Positions 12,115 to 23,996 of a stretch of 64,000 nt of DNA are shown piece after piece; position 1 is the first letter of the stretch; every line of letters starts with the position of its first letter. The notes beneath the pieces were generated by a model. The model did not search any database and was not told the origin of the DNA. It saw nothing but the letters and a program-made list of their open reading frames with translations. Origin of the DNA: Calonectria ilicicola (taxonomy: Eukaryota; Ascomycota; Sordariomycetes; Hypocreales; Nectriaceae); contig CP085831.1 of NCBI GenBank assembly GCA_020809705.1, positions 1,798,001-1,862,000 on the forward strand, written 5' to 3'. A program made the position numbers and the translations under genes.

Positions 12115-12745
12115 ATGACTATAAGTTATTCTAAGGCTAATTATCAAAATGTGCTAGTTATAATTGTTGAAAAAGTTGAGGAAGGTAGGCAAATTGAGCC
12201 TATTAGTTGATATTATAGTATTACTCCCTTTATACTATATAGTTAATTTAATAGTATCTAATTAATAATATAAGTTTAAAAGCCTTTATAATAATTATCT
12301 AATATATAAGAGAAATATCTAATAAAATAGATTTTAATAGAGAAAGAAGTTAATTATGTTTTAATAAAATAGAAAGTATAATCTTTTATTAAGTTGATTT
12401 TAAATAAGAGTAAGAATAATAGCCCTCTTAAGAATAATTAGGTTAATTGCTTCTTTTAATATTATAATAATATTAAAATAAAAATATTTTAATTTTTAGA
12501 AGTTATAAATTTATAGGTTATAATAAAAGAAGTTATATAATATTAATATATTAACTTAAATTAAGTCTTAAAGTATAAAAAAATTAAATTTAATTACTTT
12601 TATAATATAAATAAATATAGTCTCTATAAGTAAAAAATATATATTAAGAAGGTCATTAGAATATACTTAACTTCCTATTTAATTATAATAGAGAATAACT
12701 TTATAAATTAAATTATAATTATAAAAGTAAAAAGTACTAATAAAA
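12115..12745 (+). pseudogene. Transposase N-terminal remnant (Fot1/pogo type)
   Basis: Reading from ATG 12115, the first 30 codons resemble the helix-turn-helix start of Fot1 transposases (a YSKANYQNVL-like helix, then a basic-residue position turned to TGA, then YYSITPF). Stops follow at sites expected from arginine or glutamine codons. The frame is cut at 12745 by the LTR retrotransposon and resumes after 19653. Confidence 0.6.
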
Positions 12746-12750
12746 GATAT
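12746..12750 (+). repeat. Target site duplication GATAT, left copy
   Basis: GATAT directly precedes the 5' LTR and is repeated directly after the 3' LTR at 19649-19653, as expected for integrase-made 5-bp duplications. Confidence 0.75.
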
Positions 12751-13149
12751 TGTTATGACCCGGACACCTAAAAGCGGTGACCACAGGCAGAACCCCAACC
12801 AATCATAATAAGACTACCCTAGACCCACATAACTAACCAATAAGAATAAAGTTAAACAACTCTTATTTAATATTACTAAAGATTATAGTAAATATTATTA
12901 AACTAACTTCATTCAATTATTATAATAATAGAACCTTAAATATAGTAGTATATAGATAGATCAGATCTTATTATAAGAAAGGGAATTAATTAGCTTTTAA
13001 TATAATTTAATTATCTTAATTATAATTAACTATTACTTAATATAATATTTTTATTACTTTATTTATTATAATATACCTAACCATCTTATTAATAATAAAT
13101 TTATTATTCTAATTAATTTATTAAATTAAGAATTAATTAAATTATTATA
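12751..13149 (+). repeat. 5' LTR (399 bp)
   Basis: It aligns without gaps to 19250-19648, also 399 bp, differing almost only by transitions. It begins TG. Its terminal CA has become TA, the expected RIP product. The first 100 bp keep a normal GC content while the inner end is almost pure AT. Confidence 0.85.
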
Positions 13150-14054
13150 TATTAAAAGCTCTTATTCAATTAATTACTTATATTAATAATTAAATAATAA
13201 TAATATCTAGAAAGAATCTTACTATTACTATTCCTCCTAGTAATACTAAATTAACTATAGAACTATAATAGATTAAAAAGAAACTTATAAATATATAAGT
13301 ATAACTTAAAGTAGAAAAAGCTAGAACTATTATAGTTAAAGGAAATAAGGGTAAAGATATTAGTGAAATTCTAAGACCTCTAGTTTTAAAGCTCTTTCTA
13401 GGAAAAGCTGCTAATATAGTCCCTTTCCTTATCTAAATGAAGGAATATTTTTACTTCTTTTTAATCTAATTAGTAACTCCTGAAGCCTAAGTATTATATA
13501 TTAAAATCCTTCTTTAAGGAGATATAGAAGTATAATTTGAATCTATTATAAGAGATTATTTAGAAAATAAGGATAATATTAATTAAAATAAAGAAATCTA
13601 AGAGATTTTTAAAGATTAAGAATATTTTAAAATTATTATTAAAGATAATTTTAATATAATTAATATAAAATAATAAATTATAAATTAATTATATAAATTT
13701 AAATAAATAAAATCTTATAATTAATATTTAATTAAATTTAAAAAAATTATAATATAAATAGCTTAAAATAATAATATATTAATAAAACTTTATTATAAAG
13801 ATTTAAAAAGTGAAGTTAAAAATAAAATCTATAAGAAAAACTAGTTAGAAAAACTCTTAAAGTATATTAAAAGTGTTATTAAGATTAATAAAAGATAATT
13901 TAATTAATATAAAGAATATACCTAAGATAATAAAACCTTATATATCCTAAATAAAGAAAAAACCTAAAATAAGTAATAAAGTATTATATATAGGACTTAT
14001 TTAAGATTAATAGAACTTAATATTACTTAAGATTATAATAAAAGTAAGATTATC

Positions 14055-14096
14055 TACTTTAACTATAAAAAGAAAGGATATAAATCCTTTAAATAC
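14055..14096 (+). pseudogene. Decayed gag zinc knuckle
   Basis: Fourteen codons keep the exact CX2CX4HX4C spacing, but each Cys and the His is a Tyr codon, consistent with TGC/TGT to TAC/TAT and CAT to TAT. Confidence 0.6.
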
Positions 14097-16149
14097 TACT
14101 CCTAAAAATAAGAAATCAGTTTAAACTTATACTAAAAGGATAGAAACAACTTAATATTATAAAAACTTAATAGACCTTAATATTAGAAGGAAAAGAGAAT
14201 ACTATAGGAAAAGTTATTCTTACTATTATTAAGAAATATAAATCAATCATTATAATTAAGTAATATATAAAAAACTATAAGTTATATAAAATAAAATTTA
14301 TTTTATAATAAGAAATTAATAAAACTATCTAAAAAGCATAATCAATCTAATAAGAAGGCTAGTTCTACCTTCCCTATAAATAGTTAGAATAAGCCAAGAA
14401 GATAGAAATCCTTATATCCATTCTAAATATATATACTAATAAAGTATTAATATAGTAGAATACTTATACTTATAATAAAAATAAAAATAAAAAATAAATA
14501 ATTAATATTAAAAGAATAGCCTAATAAATTAAAGAACCTTTATAAGATAGAGATAAAGTCTTCCTACTTATATAAAGTAAATAATAATTAAAAAATCACA
14601 ATCCCTAACCTATCCAATATAAAAAGAATAACCCTAAACTAAATATAATATATAAAGAATATAAAAATATCTTATAAATAAGCTATTATAATTACAATTA
14701 CCTTTAATATATAAAATAAAAGTAATATATAATATACTTCTTTATTAAAATAAAAGATATAATTATCTACTATACTTATAAAAGATATTTCAACTAATAT
14801 AAAGTAATAGAAAGAAACCCTTACTACTAGTTTACTATATTAGAACTAGGTAAGCCTAAATTCCTTAATTATAATAAGCTGCCCTAGAACAAATATTAAG
14901 ACCCCAAATACAATATCCATATAGTAGATAAAGCAATGGCCTAGTACCAAATAAAACCAAAAAACAAGCAAAGCCCCCTATAAAAGAGCAGCAGAAGTAG
15001 CTAGGGCAATAACCCCCAAAGTTACTAAAAAAACTCCCCAAAAAAGCTTTATACTTTACAATTAAAAAGTAACCCTAATAATAACTAGAAATAAAAATAA
15101 AAATTAAAGGAAAGTAGTATAACACTATAATAGATAGCAGAGCCAAATAAAATTACATTAATTCTTAAGTAATTAATTAATTTTAGCTACTATAGATAAC
15201 AAAAGTCAACCTATACAAAATCATCAATATAAAAGGAACCTCTTTTAACTATAATAACAATATTATAAATAAAAAAATTAATTACCTAAAAGTCTTTATT
15301 AAAGAAAAAACTAAGGAGTAATCTTTAATATTATTAATATTAGATAGTATAATCTAATTTTAGGGTATTTATAGTTATACTAATACAACCTTAATATTTA
15401 CTAATATATTAATTAGATGCAAATACTTAAGAAATATAATATAGCTAGTAATATTTCTATAAACTATAATAAGAGATCTTGAACTTCTAGCCTTAACTAA
15501 ATAAAAGATATAAATAAAAAAGAATCTTTATTACTTAAAAGAATTAAATATAAGTATAAGAATAATTAAAAAAGATAAAGATAATAAATAATTATCTATC
15601 TTAAAGTATAATTCTAGTAAATTAATAAAAGCCTTAAAGAAATAAAAACTAAAGTAAAAATAAATAAATTATATAATATACCTTTATAATACTAAATTTA
15701 TAAAAAACTCTTTATAAAAGAATTAGATATTAGATTATCTAAGTTTAATTAGTAAGATTATAAAATCATTCTTAAAAATAGATCTAATACCTAATTTTAC
15801 TTTATTTATAATCTCAACTAAATTAAACTTAATACTTTAAAGAAATATATTTAAAATATACTTAAAAAAGAATATATCTATATTTCAAACTCTAAAGCCA
15901 ATTACCCTATTATATTTATACCTAAGAAAAATAAAAAGCTATACCTTATTATAAACTACCAATAGCTTAATAATATTATTATTAAAAATTATACTCTACT
16001 ATTACTAATTAATAAAATAAAAGATTATTTTTATAAAGCTAATATTTTTATTATATTAGATTTTAAAGAAGTATATAATCTTATTTATATTAAAGAAGAA
16101 TATAAATAAAAAATTACTTTTTAAATTAAATTTAAATTATTTAAATATT

Positions 16150-16330
16150 TAATTATATTTTTTAAATTTATAAATATATTAACATTATTCTAATAAATAA
16201 TAATCAATATATTGCAAGAATACTTAAATATCTTTATTATCTACTATCTAGATAATATCTTTATTTTCTTTAAAAATAAAAAAGAATATAAAGAATATAT
16301 TTATAAGATCTTAAAAGCTCTCTAAAATAC
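16150..16330 (+). pseudogene. Decayed reverse transcriptase core
   Basis: The codons around 16231-16270 read FIIYYLDNIFIFF, matching the RT catalytic YLDD region with one Asp changed to Asn. Confidence 0.7.
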
Positions 16331-19249
16331 TAAACTTTTAATTAAATTAGAAAAAAGTAAGTTCTATATTTAGAAAGTAGAATTTCTAAGATATATTATT
16401 AGCTTTAATAAAATTTATATAGATCTAAAGAAAGTTACTATAGTAAAAGATTAGAAGGAACCTATTAATATAAAGAAAGTATAAGCTTTTCTTGGATTTG
16501 CTAATTATTATTAAAGATTTATTAAAGGATTTAGTAAAATTACCTTAGGTATAATAGAATTAATTAAGAAAGGAATTATCTTTTAATAGGAAAATAAAGT
16601 ATAGTAATCATTTAAAGCTATAAAAAATACTATTTTAGAAGAACCTATCCTTACAATATTCAATCCTAATAAGCTTATAGAGCTAGAAACTGATGTATTG
16701 GACTTTGCCTTAGAGGCTTAGATTGGATAATAAGATAAATAAGGAAACCTATATCCTATAGCATTCTACTTATATAAGCTATATAGCCTTAAGTTAAATT
16801 ATTTTATTTATAATAAAGAATTCTTTATTATTATTAATACTTTTAAAGAATTTTAATAATATTTTTAAAAAGTAATTATAAAATCATAATATATATTAAT
16901 TATAAAAATATTACTTACTTTATAATTACTTAAAAACTTAATAAAAGGCAATTATAATATATAAAATATCTATCCAAATTCAACTATCAAATTATTTATA
17001 TTAAAAGAACTAAGAATAGCTACACTAATATAATTAATTATTAATCTAATTATAATATAAAAAAACTAAAAATATAAAAAAAACTATTAATCTATAATAC
17101 CAATAAAGAACTAAAATAAGCCTTAATTAATAGAATAATAATAGAAATAAAGAAAATAATCATTACTATAAGAGTAAGAGAATTATTATATATAATTAGA
17201 ATCACTATCATGGAAATACTAATATAATAAGTAGAATAAGATAATCTACTATTAAGAAAAATTAAAAAATATAATCTAGTACTTTTGGAAGAAGAAAAAA
17301 CAAATTACCTATAAATATTAGAGGAATATTAAATGGAGTTAATAAAGGATATTTACAAATATTTCTTATATAGCTATAAAGGCATTAACAAAACCTTTAA
17401 ATAAATTAAATAGATATTTTCTTTTAATAAGATAAAAAAAAAGTTAAATAAATATATAAAAAATATAGCTTATATTAATACTCTAAAAAACCAAGATATA
17501 AACTATATAGATTATTATAACTATCCCTTATTATATAATAACCATAGGATTTAATTATAATAGACTTTATTATTAACCTCCTCTTATTAGTAGACCTTAT
17601 TATAGAAGTATATTATAATAGTATTTTTATTATTATAGATTGCTTTATAAAAGTAATATATTATCTTCCTTATAATAAAGTAATAAAAGAAAAATAATTT
17701 ACCTACCTCTTCTTTTAAAATATAATTACTATATATAAACTATTAACTAAAATTATTTTAAATAGAGGATAATTATTTATATTTAAGTTTTAATAAAACC
17801 TGATGTTCTTAATAGGGTTAAACTATAAGCTAAGTATAATCTTCCACCCTTAAATAAATAAGTAAACTAAATATCAAAATTAGAAAATTAAATAATATTT
17901 ATAATATTATATTAATTATAAGTAAACTAATTAGATAGAAAAATTATTTATTATATAGTTAGTATATAATATATCTTACAATTATAATATTAAGATAATA
18001 TTAGCAAAAGCTAACTTTAGCTTTATATTAAATACTTACTAAACCCTTTTAAAAGATATAATTTAAGTAAAAGCTATAATTAAGTTAGATAATTTAAGAA
18101 AATTATATAAAAAAATAAAGATAGAACTTAAGTTTATTTATAATATAATAAAAAGATATTATAACCTAAAAAAACTAAAAAGACTATCCTTCTTAGAAGA
18201 AGATATAATTTATCTAGCAATAAAAAATCTTATAATAAAAAAATAAAATAAAAAAATTAACTTTATATAAATTAAGCTATACCCAATTAAAAAAAATATT
18301 AAAAAACAACTACAAGCTCAATCTCCTAAATAATATTAAAATCCACTCTATCTTCTATATCTCACTATTAAAACCAAGTAAGAGTATCTAAGTAAATATA
18401 GAACCTAAGTACAAACTATAAATAGAAAACCTAAAAAATTAATAAGAAATTAAAAAAATCTTATAAAGAAAAAAGAGAATAAAAAATTCAAAATTAAATA
18501 AAAAAGCTATAAAGAAACAACCTAAGAACCCACTAAATACTTTATATATTACTCAAAAATACTAAAAACATTTCTCCAAAATCAACATAAAGGAAATCAG
18601 GCAAACCACTTTAATTAATAATCCTATAATTCTCAAGCAATTATATCTCTAATAATACTAATACCTTAGCATACTCTTTTTCTTCTAATTTATTTAAATC
18701 CTTATAATCCTAAGAAATTATCTCTTTTACCTTCTTATATAAATAATACTCCTAAGTATATAAGCACTATAACCAAGCTAAAGCACTTATTAAATCTACC
18801 TTAACCTTCTCCTTCTCCCTATTAATCTAATCCTTTTTATAAGAAACTTACTTAATTAAGAAGAAAATAAGTATATAAAAATAAAAGAAGGAATATACTT
18901 ATAAGCCTAAGTAGAAATACCTTTAAAATTATAATTAGAATATTTATTCCTTATATAAAATTTATAATAGCTTTTTCCTTTAGTTATAATATAAAATAAC
19001 TACTTAATATAAAAATAAGCTAAATAATAAAATATTTTAAAATTAAATTTATTAATTAATTTAATAATATTCTTTTAATAAGCTTCAATTACCTTAAAAT
19101 AAGGAACAACTTTAATAATATAATCTAATATTTTATTAATACTTAAACTATAAAAAGATAAAAGAAAAAGAAATATATAATAATCACAAATAAAGAAACT
19201 AGCCTATTTACCTAACCTTAAAATAAAACTAATAAGAAAAAGAGTATTA

Positions 19250-19648
19250 TATTATAATCTAAATACCTAAAAATAATAATTATAAGCAAAACCTTAATCA
19301 ATTATAATAAGATTACTTTAAACCTATATAATTAATTAATAAAAATAAAATCAAATAACCCCTATTTAATACTACCAAAGATTATAATAAATATTATTAA
19401 ACTAACTCCATTCAACCATTATAATAATAAAACCTTAAATATAATAATATATAGATAGATTAGATTCTACTATAAGAAAAGGAATTAATTAGCTTTTAAT
19501 ATAACTTGATTATTTTAATTATAATTAACTATTATCTAATATAATACTTCCATTATTTTATTTACTATAATATACCTAACCACCCTACCAATAATAAACC
19601 TATTGTTCTGATTGGTTTATTAAATTGGGAATTAACCAGACCGTTATA
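19250..19648 (+). repeat. 3' LTR (399 bp)
   Basis: The partner of the 5' LTR. Here the inner (left) end is AT-saturated while the last 80 bp kept Cs and Gs, the mirror image of the 5' LTR. Confidence 0.85.
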
Positions 19649-19653
19649 GATAT
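19649..19653 (+). repeat. Target site duplication GATAT, right copy
   Basis: Direct repeat of 12746-12750. Confidence 0.75.
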
Positions 19654-20640
19654 CTTATATTATATATTACTTTTACTAATATAAGGCTTTAAGGTTAATA
19701 ATTTAATAAAAATTTTCCTTAATGGAAATATACTTATAGCCCCTTAAGCTAAGTAAATATAAATATCCTTCTTAAGTAATTAAAGGAGATATTTATCTTA
19801 GAAATATAGCCTTAAAGGAAGAATCTATAGAGAGTTCTTATTATTAATAGTTATATATTATATATATTAATTCTATTTATATATATATATTTTTTTAATC
19901 TTATATAGTCTTTTTATCTTTTATTATATATATTATAAATTATATAATCTTTTAATATTAGTATTTTTAACCCCTTTAAAACTATCTTTTATATAAAGAT
20001 CTATTATAATATTATCTTTAAAGTAATTACTTTAATTATAAAATAATACTTTTTAAAATATTATAAAATAACTTTTAATAAAATAATATTATTAAATAAT
20101 CTTAAAAAAGGATTTTTAATAATTAAAATTTATTTTTTTAATATTTTTAAATTATTAATTTAAATTATTAATATTAAAGCTTTTTTAATAATATTATTTT
20201 TAATATTTTTATTTTTTATATTTAAATATTAAAAAAAAATAATAATATAACTATTAATATATTTAAAAACTTAAAATATTTATATTTATAAATAAATTTA
20301 ATAGAAAAAATAATAAATAATATTTATTATAATATATAAACCTTACTTTAAAAAATAAAAAAATAAATTAATAAATAAACTACTCAAATAACTACATTAA
20401 AAATTAAATATAATTACCTTTAAACTAAAATAATTTCAATACAACCTATAAAAAAACAAATAATTAAAAAAAGCCCTAATAAAAGATTTATAATACTAAT
20501 TTAAATAGAAAAAGCTCATCAAGAGGCCTAGCACCAATCACAGCACCTCATTAAAAAAGGGCAAGCCCAGGCAAAAAGAAATACAATTAAAAATACAACA
20601 TCAGCTAAGAAGGGTGTAATCTATAATATCCAGTAATTGC
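19654..20640 (+). pseudogene. Transposase C-terminal remnant (Fot1/pogo type)
   Basis: It continues the transposase after the LTR insertion. Codons 19945-19980 are the decayed QPLDVGVF(N)PLK signature that contains the last catalytic Asp region of pogo-like enzymes; the Asp codon is now Asn. A NLKKGF-like motif lies about 40 codons further. Many stops; inactive. Confidence 0.65.
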
Positions 20641-20716
20641 TAGTAAATTTACTATATTTTTATAGAGTTGTGAAGGATAACGCCTTTGGTCACGATTTGG
20701 CTGATGCCCGCGGTCG

Positions 20717-20749
20717 GGTGGGGTCACGGTTGGGTGGGGAAGGACTCTA
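20717..20749 (-). repeat. Right terminal inverted repeat plus TA
   Basis: Perfect 33-bp inverted match to 11989-12021. Composition returns to normal between 20640 and 20700. Confidence 0.9.
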
Positions 20750-21109
20750 AACCGTGAGCGGATAGCGTTGGGGTTTCTTAGATCGGAAATTAAAGCAAGC
20801 CAGAGTACTTATTGCTTTGAAAGTGTCCGGTTTATCGGTTGGTTGGTTGTTCGATTCGAGTCACTAGAAGCACTAAGGCAGCTTGGTAGGCACAAAGGGA
20901 AACAATCACACAATTACAAAGCAGCTGACCTGGAAGTGTTTATGTCATAGTTCGCAGAGCAATACGTTCTCTCATGCATGAGTCACTGTTAATGTTTGCA
21001 ATGTATCCATACAACAACAACCCATTCTTTCGTCTTTGTTTCTTACCTGCTTGACTTCAATTCATCAATCCTTTGCCCGCATCGTTGTGGCTTGTGCGCT
21101 CACTTCACG

Positions 21110-22062
21110 ATGTCGATACCCATACAAAGCACTGGCGATGCCGCCAAAGACATTGAGCTACTACGCAAAACAGCGGCTGAAGATCTTCTGCATTCCGAAT
21201 TTGCAAATGTCGCCTGGGTGGGCGTCTTCGGTTCGTTTGCAGAGGGCACTGCCAACGAGAATAGCCCAGTCGACATCGCTGTGCTTCTGGCGATGCGCGA
21301 TCCCGATCAACCTGTGCCCTGTGCAGATGACAGCATTCTCGAAGATAGATTGGCTTTTCTCTGGGGAAGAAATGTTCACGCCACCTATATCGCCTATTGT
21401 GCCCATGGAATTCAAGAATTTGATGAATTCAATGAGCCAGTAGCACTGCTCAGCAGCCGTACCATATTTCTGTATGACATTCTGGCTAAATCTCAGCTTG
21501 CTCATATGCGCTACATCTCCAGACAGATCATCAACGAAGCTCGCGAGGATTCCGCCACTAACCTCAATAGGATCCGGCAAATGCAGGACAGCGTACAAAG
21601 CCTGGGTTCTCCCGAGGTAGGCCACTTTACCAATGCTCGCTCAGCCTTGTCCCGAAAATTTGCTAATCACACCAGGCATTGGTGAGCCAAACGTTTGAGC
21701 AATGCCTGGACGTTATGGAGCGGTGCTGGCATATTCTCTGCCATCTTGCTAAAGAACCAAATGACCCGATCGCCTCTAGTTTAAGAGAGTGTGTCGTCAA
21801 AGACGCAGACCAAATGCGTTTCCATCTGGAGTCTGCCTAGGAGACAGATTATCTGAAGGCGCTTTCGATTGTCTGGATCTACACGACAACACCCGACGAG
21901 GGACTTGGGCTGTTGGCCGAAAAGTTTGAGAATCTTGTGATCCCAATCCTTGACGAAATGAGAGATATTGGTCTCAAAGCAGAAGATACGTTTGAGATAC
22001 CCACTGCTTCAGAGGAATATTGGGGTGAAACGGAAACGGAAACGATGGACACGAGTTCTTAA
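21110..22062 (+). pseudogene. Nucleotidyltransferase (MNT-like) with C-terminal HEPN/HepT-like region, in-frame stop
   Basis: Exons 21110-21616 and 21676-22062 are in phase across a 59-bp intron (GTAGGC...CAG). Residues about 40-60 hold the minimal nucleotidyltransferase signature GSFAEGTANENSPVDIAV, where the family has GS-x10-DxD; the first Asp is Pro, so catalysis is doubtful. The second exon is helical, with an R-x6-H string near its start and an MRFH...VW-like segment reminiscent of HepT. Frame is broken by one TAG at 21838-21840, after which 73 codons remain open to TAA 22060. In prokaryotes MNT and HepT form a toxin-antitoxin pair in which MNT adenylylates the HEPN RNase; here both would be one polypeptide. 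The gene starts only 360 bp from the RIP-mutated transposon, so a leaked C-to-T change is plausible. The HEPN assignment is inference. Confidence 0.6.
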
Positions 22063-23996
22063 CTATCGATGGTCACTCGTGATATAGCCATAATGGAATT
22101 GAGGAGTTCGAGGTTTGTGAGGATGCCCGGGTACGAGCACGGTGGAGGAACCATGTAATTGAACCCTTAGTCCAAGAAATGTGCAATTAGTGCACCGTGT
22201 TGAGCTTAAAATGTGAATTGCTCACTGCGTTACCATGTCTTCCTTAATGTTTCACGCAGCAAGGGCAGATGCTTCATTACATTAGGCCTAGTTAGACACG
22301 AATGGCTCATGAGCATGCCACAGCACAGACAATTTAATCCACTCTTTCGGCGGAGCCTCTAGGTGAAATTTTTACCGACAAAATTTGCCCGAAAATCCCG
22401 GGCATTTTGGCTAGTGCAAAATTTTCAAGGACTTGGTCGGTGCAAAACAGCACCCACGCAATTGACCATTCCAATCCAAGACAGGTTTACAAATATCACC
22501 AAGCACATCCCGTGAGGGAGCCTAGTGATTATAATTTTACAGCAATTCGAAAAAAGATGTGTCGGGACCACCCCACAGTCGCGAACCTCTTGGATAGTTC
22601 ACGGCTGATGGGAGAGCAGTCTCTTTACTCTAGGAGGCCGGGAACGGTAAAAAGTCCACAGAGAAGAAGAACAATTCACAGCAAGCCGCAGTGCGGAGCC
22701 GCCATAGAAAATAAATTACACTTTTTAAGATGTAGTTTATTCCCTAACTAATGATACTTCTTCCAAAAAAACTTGACAAAAGGGCCGCTCGATGCTCGAA
22801 CTTTTATACTCAAGGTCGAGCCGCTACCTCGCTTATGAAATTATCCGGTTTTACGTAATCGTGGAGCCGCAATTTGGGAGGTTGGCAAGTCAACATCGGC
22901 TAGCCTTGAGCAAAGTTTTTACGTGGGTCAATCAGTTCAAGTTGTACAGGGTAGTCCTTCACTGGTTGAGCCTCTGACGCGCCGAATGATGGGATTTTAA
23001 GTAGTCATGTTGCGAAGTAAATTTCATGTGCATCAAAGCTAGTTAGAACGGAGAGTTTCTCATTGTAAATATATTCACGATATTATCTGGAGTTATAATC
23101 AGAGAGCATGCTTTGACCTACATGAAGGTCAATTGATTCAGTCTTTTCCAGGTAGAAGACAATTCTAAAATTTGAGTCTCAATCCGAGATGGGTCCCACT
23201 CTAATAAAAATTCTATCAGTCCGCTACAGAACACGAGAAATTGGCTGTGGCGTTGGATGTGCATATACAGCACGAGTAGATTTATTTGCAACTTATTTCT
23301 CTTGCCATTCATAGCCATCCACTCATTGTTTGGTTGGTGCTTTTGTATGCAAAAAAGACCAAAGCAAAAACGTGGTCCCCATATCGTAAGGTCGCGTTTG
23401 GTGGATCTTTTTCAATGTGGAGCACATGATGAAGGGACCAAAAAATATGGAGTTGAAGGCAAAAAACATACAACAGCGAGGATTCCCCGGTCGTCACCGA
23501 CCCGAGTACTAATTCACCGCTTCTCAGCTTGACTATGGGAGAGCGGACGGGATCCCGTATTTTCTGAGAGCTATGGTCGTATGTGGGAGGAGTGACCACA
23601 TACTTGGTTCAAAAGGTACAATGACGATATGCGTCGCTCATCAATACGTGATTGCTGCCTAGCAAACCTTGGCAGCTCGCTTTTCCATGGATTAATTTAA
23701 TTTAGAAGGTGTTTCTGTTTTGGCTTTAATAAGCAGCTACCATATCTAATAATTATATGGAGCTAGAAAAATGGATATAGCAGAGCCCATTTGAAATTTG
23801 TCGGAGTGTCTTTTTTAAGAACGAGACAGGGATTTTTCTTCTAACTAGTGATATTATAAGTCGTAAATACATGATTCCCTAAGTAATTCTCTCCTAAGAG
23901 GAGATTGCATCTTGAAAGGAAGGCGAAACCAGTAATGAGGAAACAATGAGATTACTACCCGAAGATTGAGAGACCAATCGCATGGGTTTGCAAGCC
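22063..23996. other. 1.9-kb gene-poor region
   Basis: No supported gene. Short frames at 22407-22751 and 23118-23599 lack family resemblance. It contains one copy of a dispersed repeat (23546-23615). Confidence 0.4.
23546..23615 (+). repeat. Dispersed repeat, copy 1
   Basis: It matches 27673-27742 over about 70 bp in the same orientation with no gaps in the first 50 bp. Most differences are G-to-A or C-to-T in the second copy. Confidence 0.65.

Larger units (their letters stand above)
12751..19648 (+). mobile_element. Gypsy-type LTR retrotransposon, RIP-inactivated
   Basis: It has two 399-bp LTRs, a 5-bp target duplication and a gag-pol order on the plus strand. At 14055-14096 the CX2CX4HX4C zinc knuckle of gag is present with all four ligands turned to Tyr codons. 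At 16245-16256 the reverse transcriptase box reads YLDN where the family has YLDD, preceded by a decayed VMPFGLTNAP-like block. Near 17550-17700 an integrase core resembling DFITDLP and VVVDRFSK can be made out. No open frame survives; composition is extremely AT-rich with abundant TpA. The protein order RT then integrase supports Gypsy/Metaviridae. It inserted into the Fot1-like transposase. Confidence 0.85.
11989..20749 (+). mobile_element. Fot1/Pot2-like DNA transposon (Tc1-mariner/pogo), RIP-mutated, interrupted by an LTR element
   Basis: The ends are 31-bp perfect inverted repeats flanked by TA. Removing the inserted LTR element (6,898 bp) and one 5-bp target duplication leaves about 1,854 bp, the size of Fot1/Pot2 elements. 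A transposase reading frame can be followed on the plus strand. ATG 12115 opens an HTH-like N terminus with interspersed stops. At 19945-19980 the decayed codons correspond one by one to the pogo-family signature QPLDVGVFNPLK through C-to-T or G-to-A changes only, and the NLKKGF-like continuation follows. The inverted ends themselves kept normal GC. The transposase is dead. Confidence 0.85.

Noticed and set aside
13150..13175. Primer binding site after the 5' LTR
   Set aside because: The sequence is too RIP-mutated to match a tRNA 3' end without extra gaps.
12751..19648. Surviving retrotransposon ORFs
   Set aside because: Every frame is saturated with stops; only decayed motifs remain.
20840..20870. 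tRNA-like T-arm string (GTTCGATTCGAG)
   Set aside because: No matching acceptor stem, anticodon arm or D-arm could be folded around it.
22407..22751. 114-codon open frame
   Set aside because: It starts with TTG, has a basic low-information composition and no domain or splice support.
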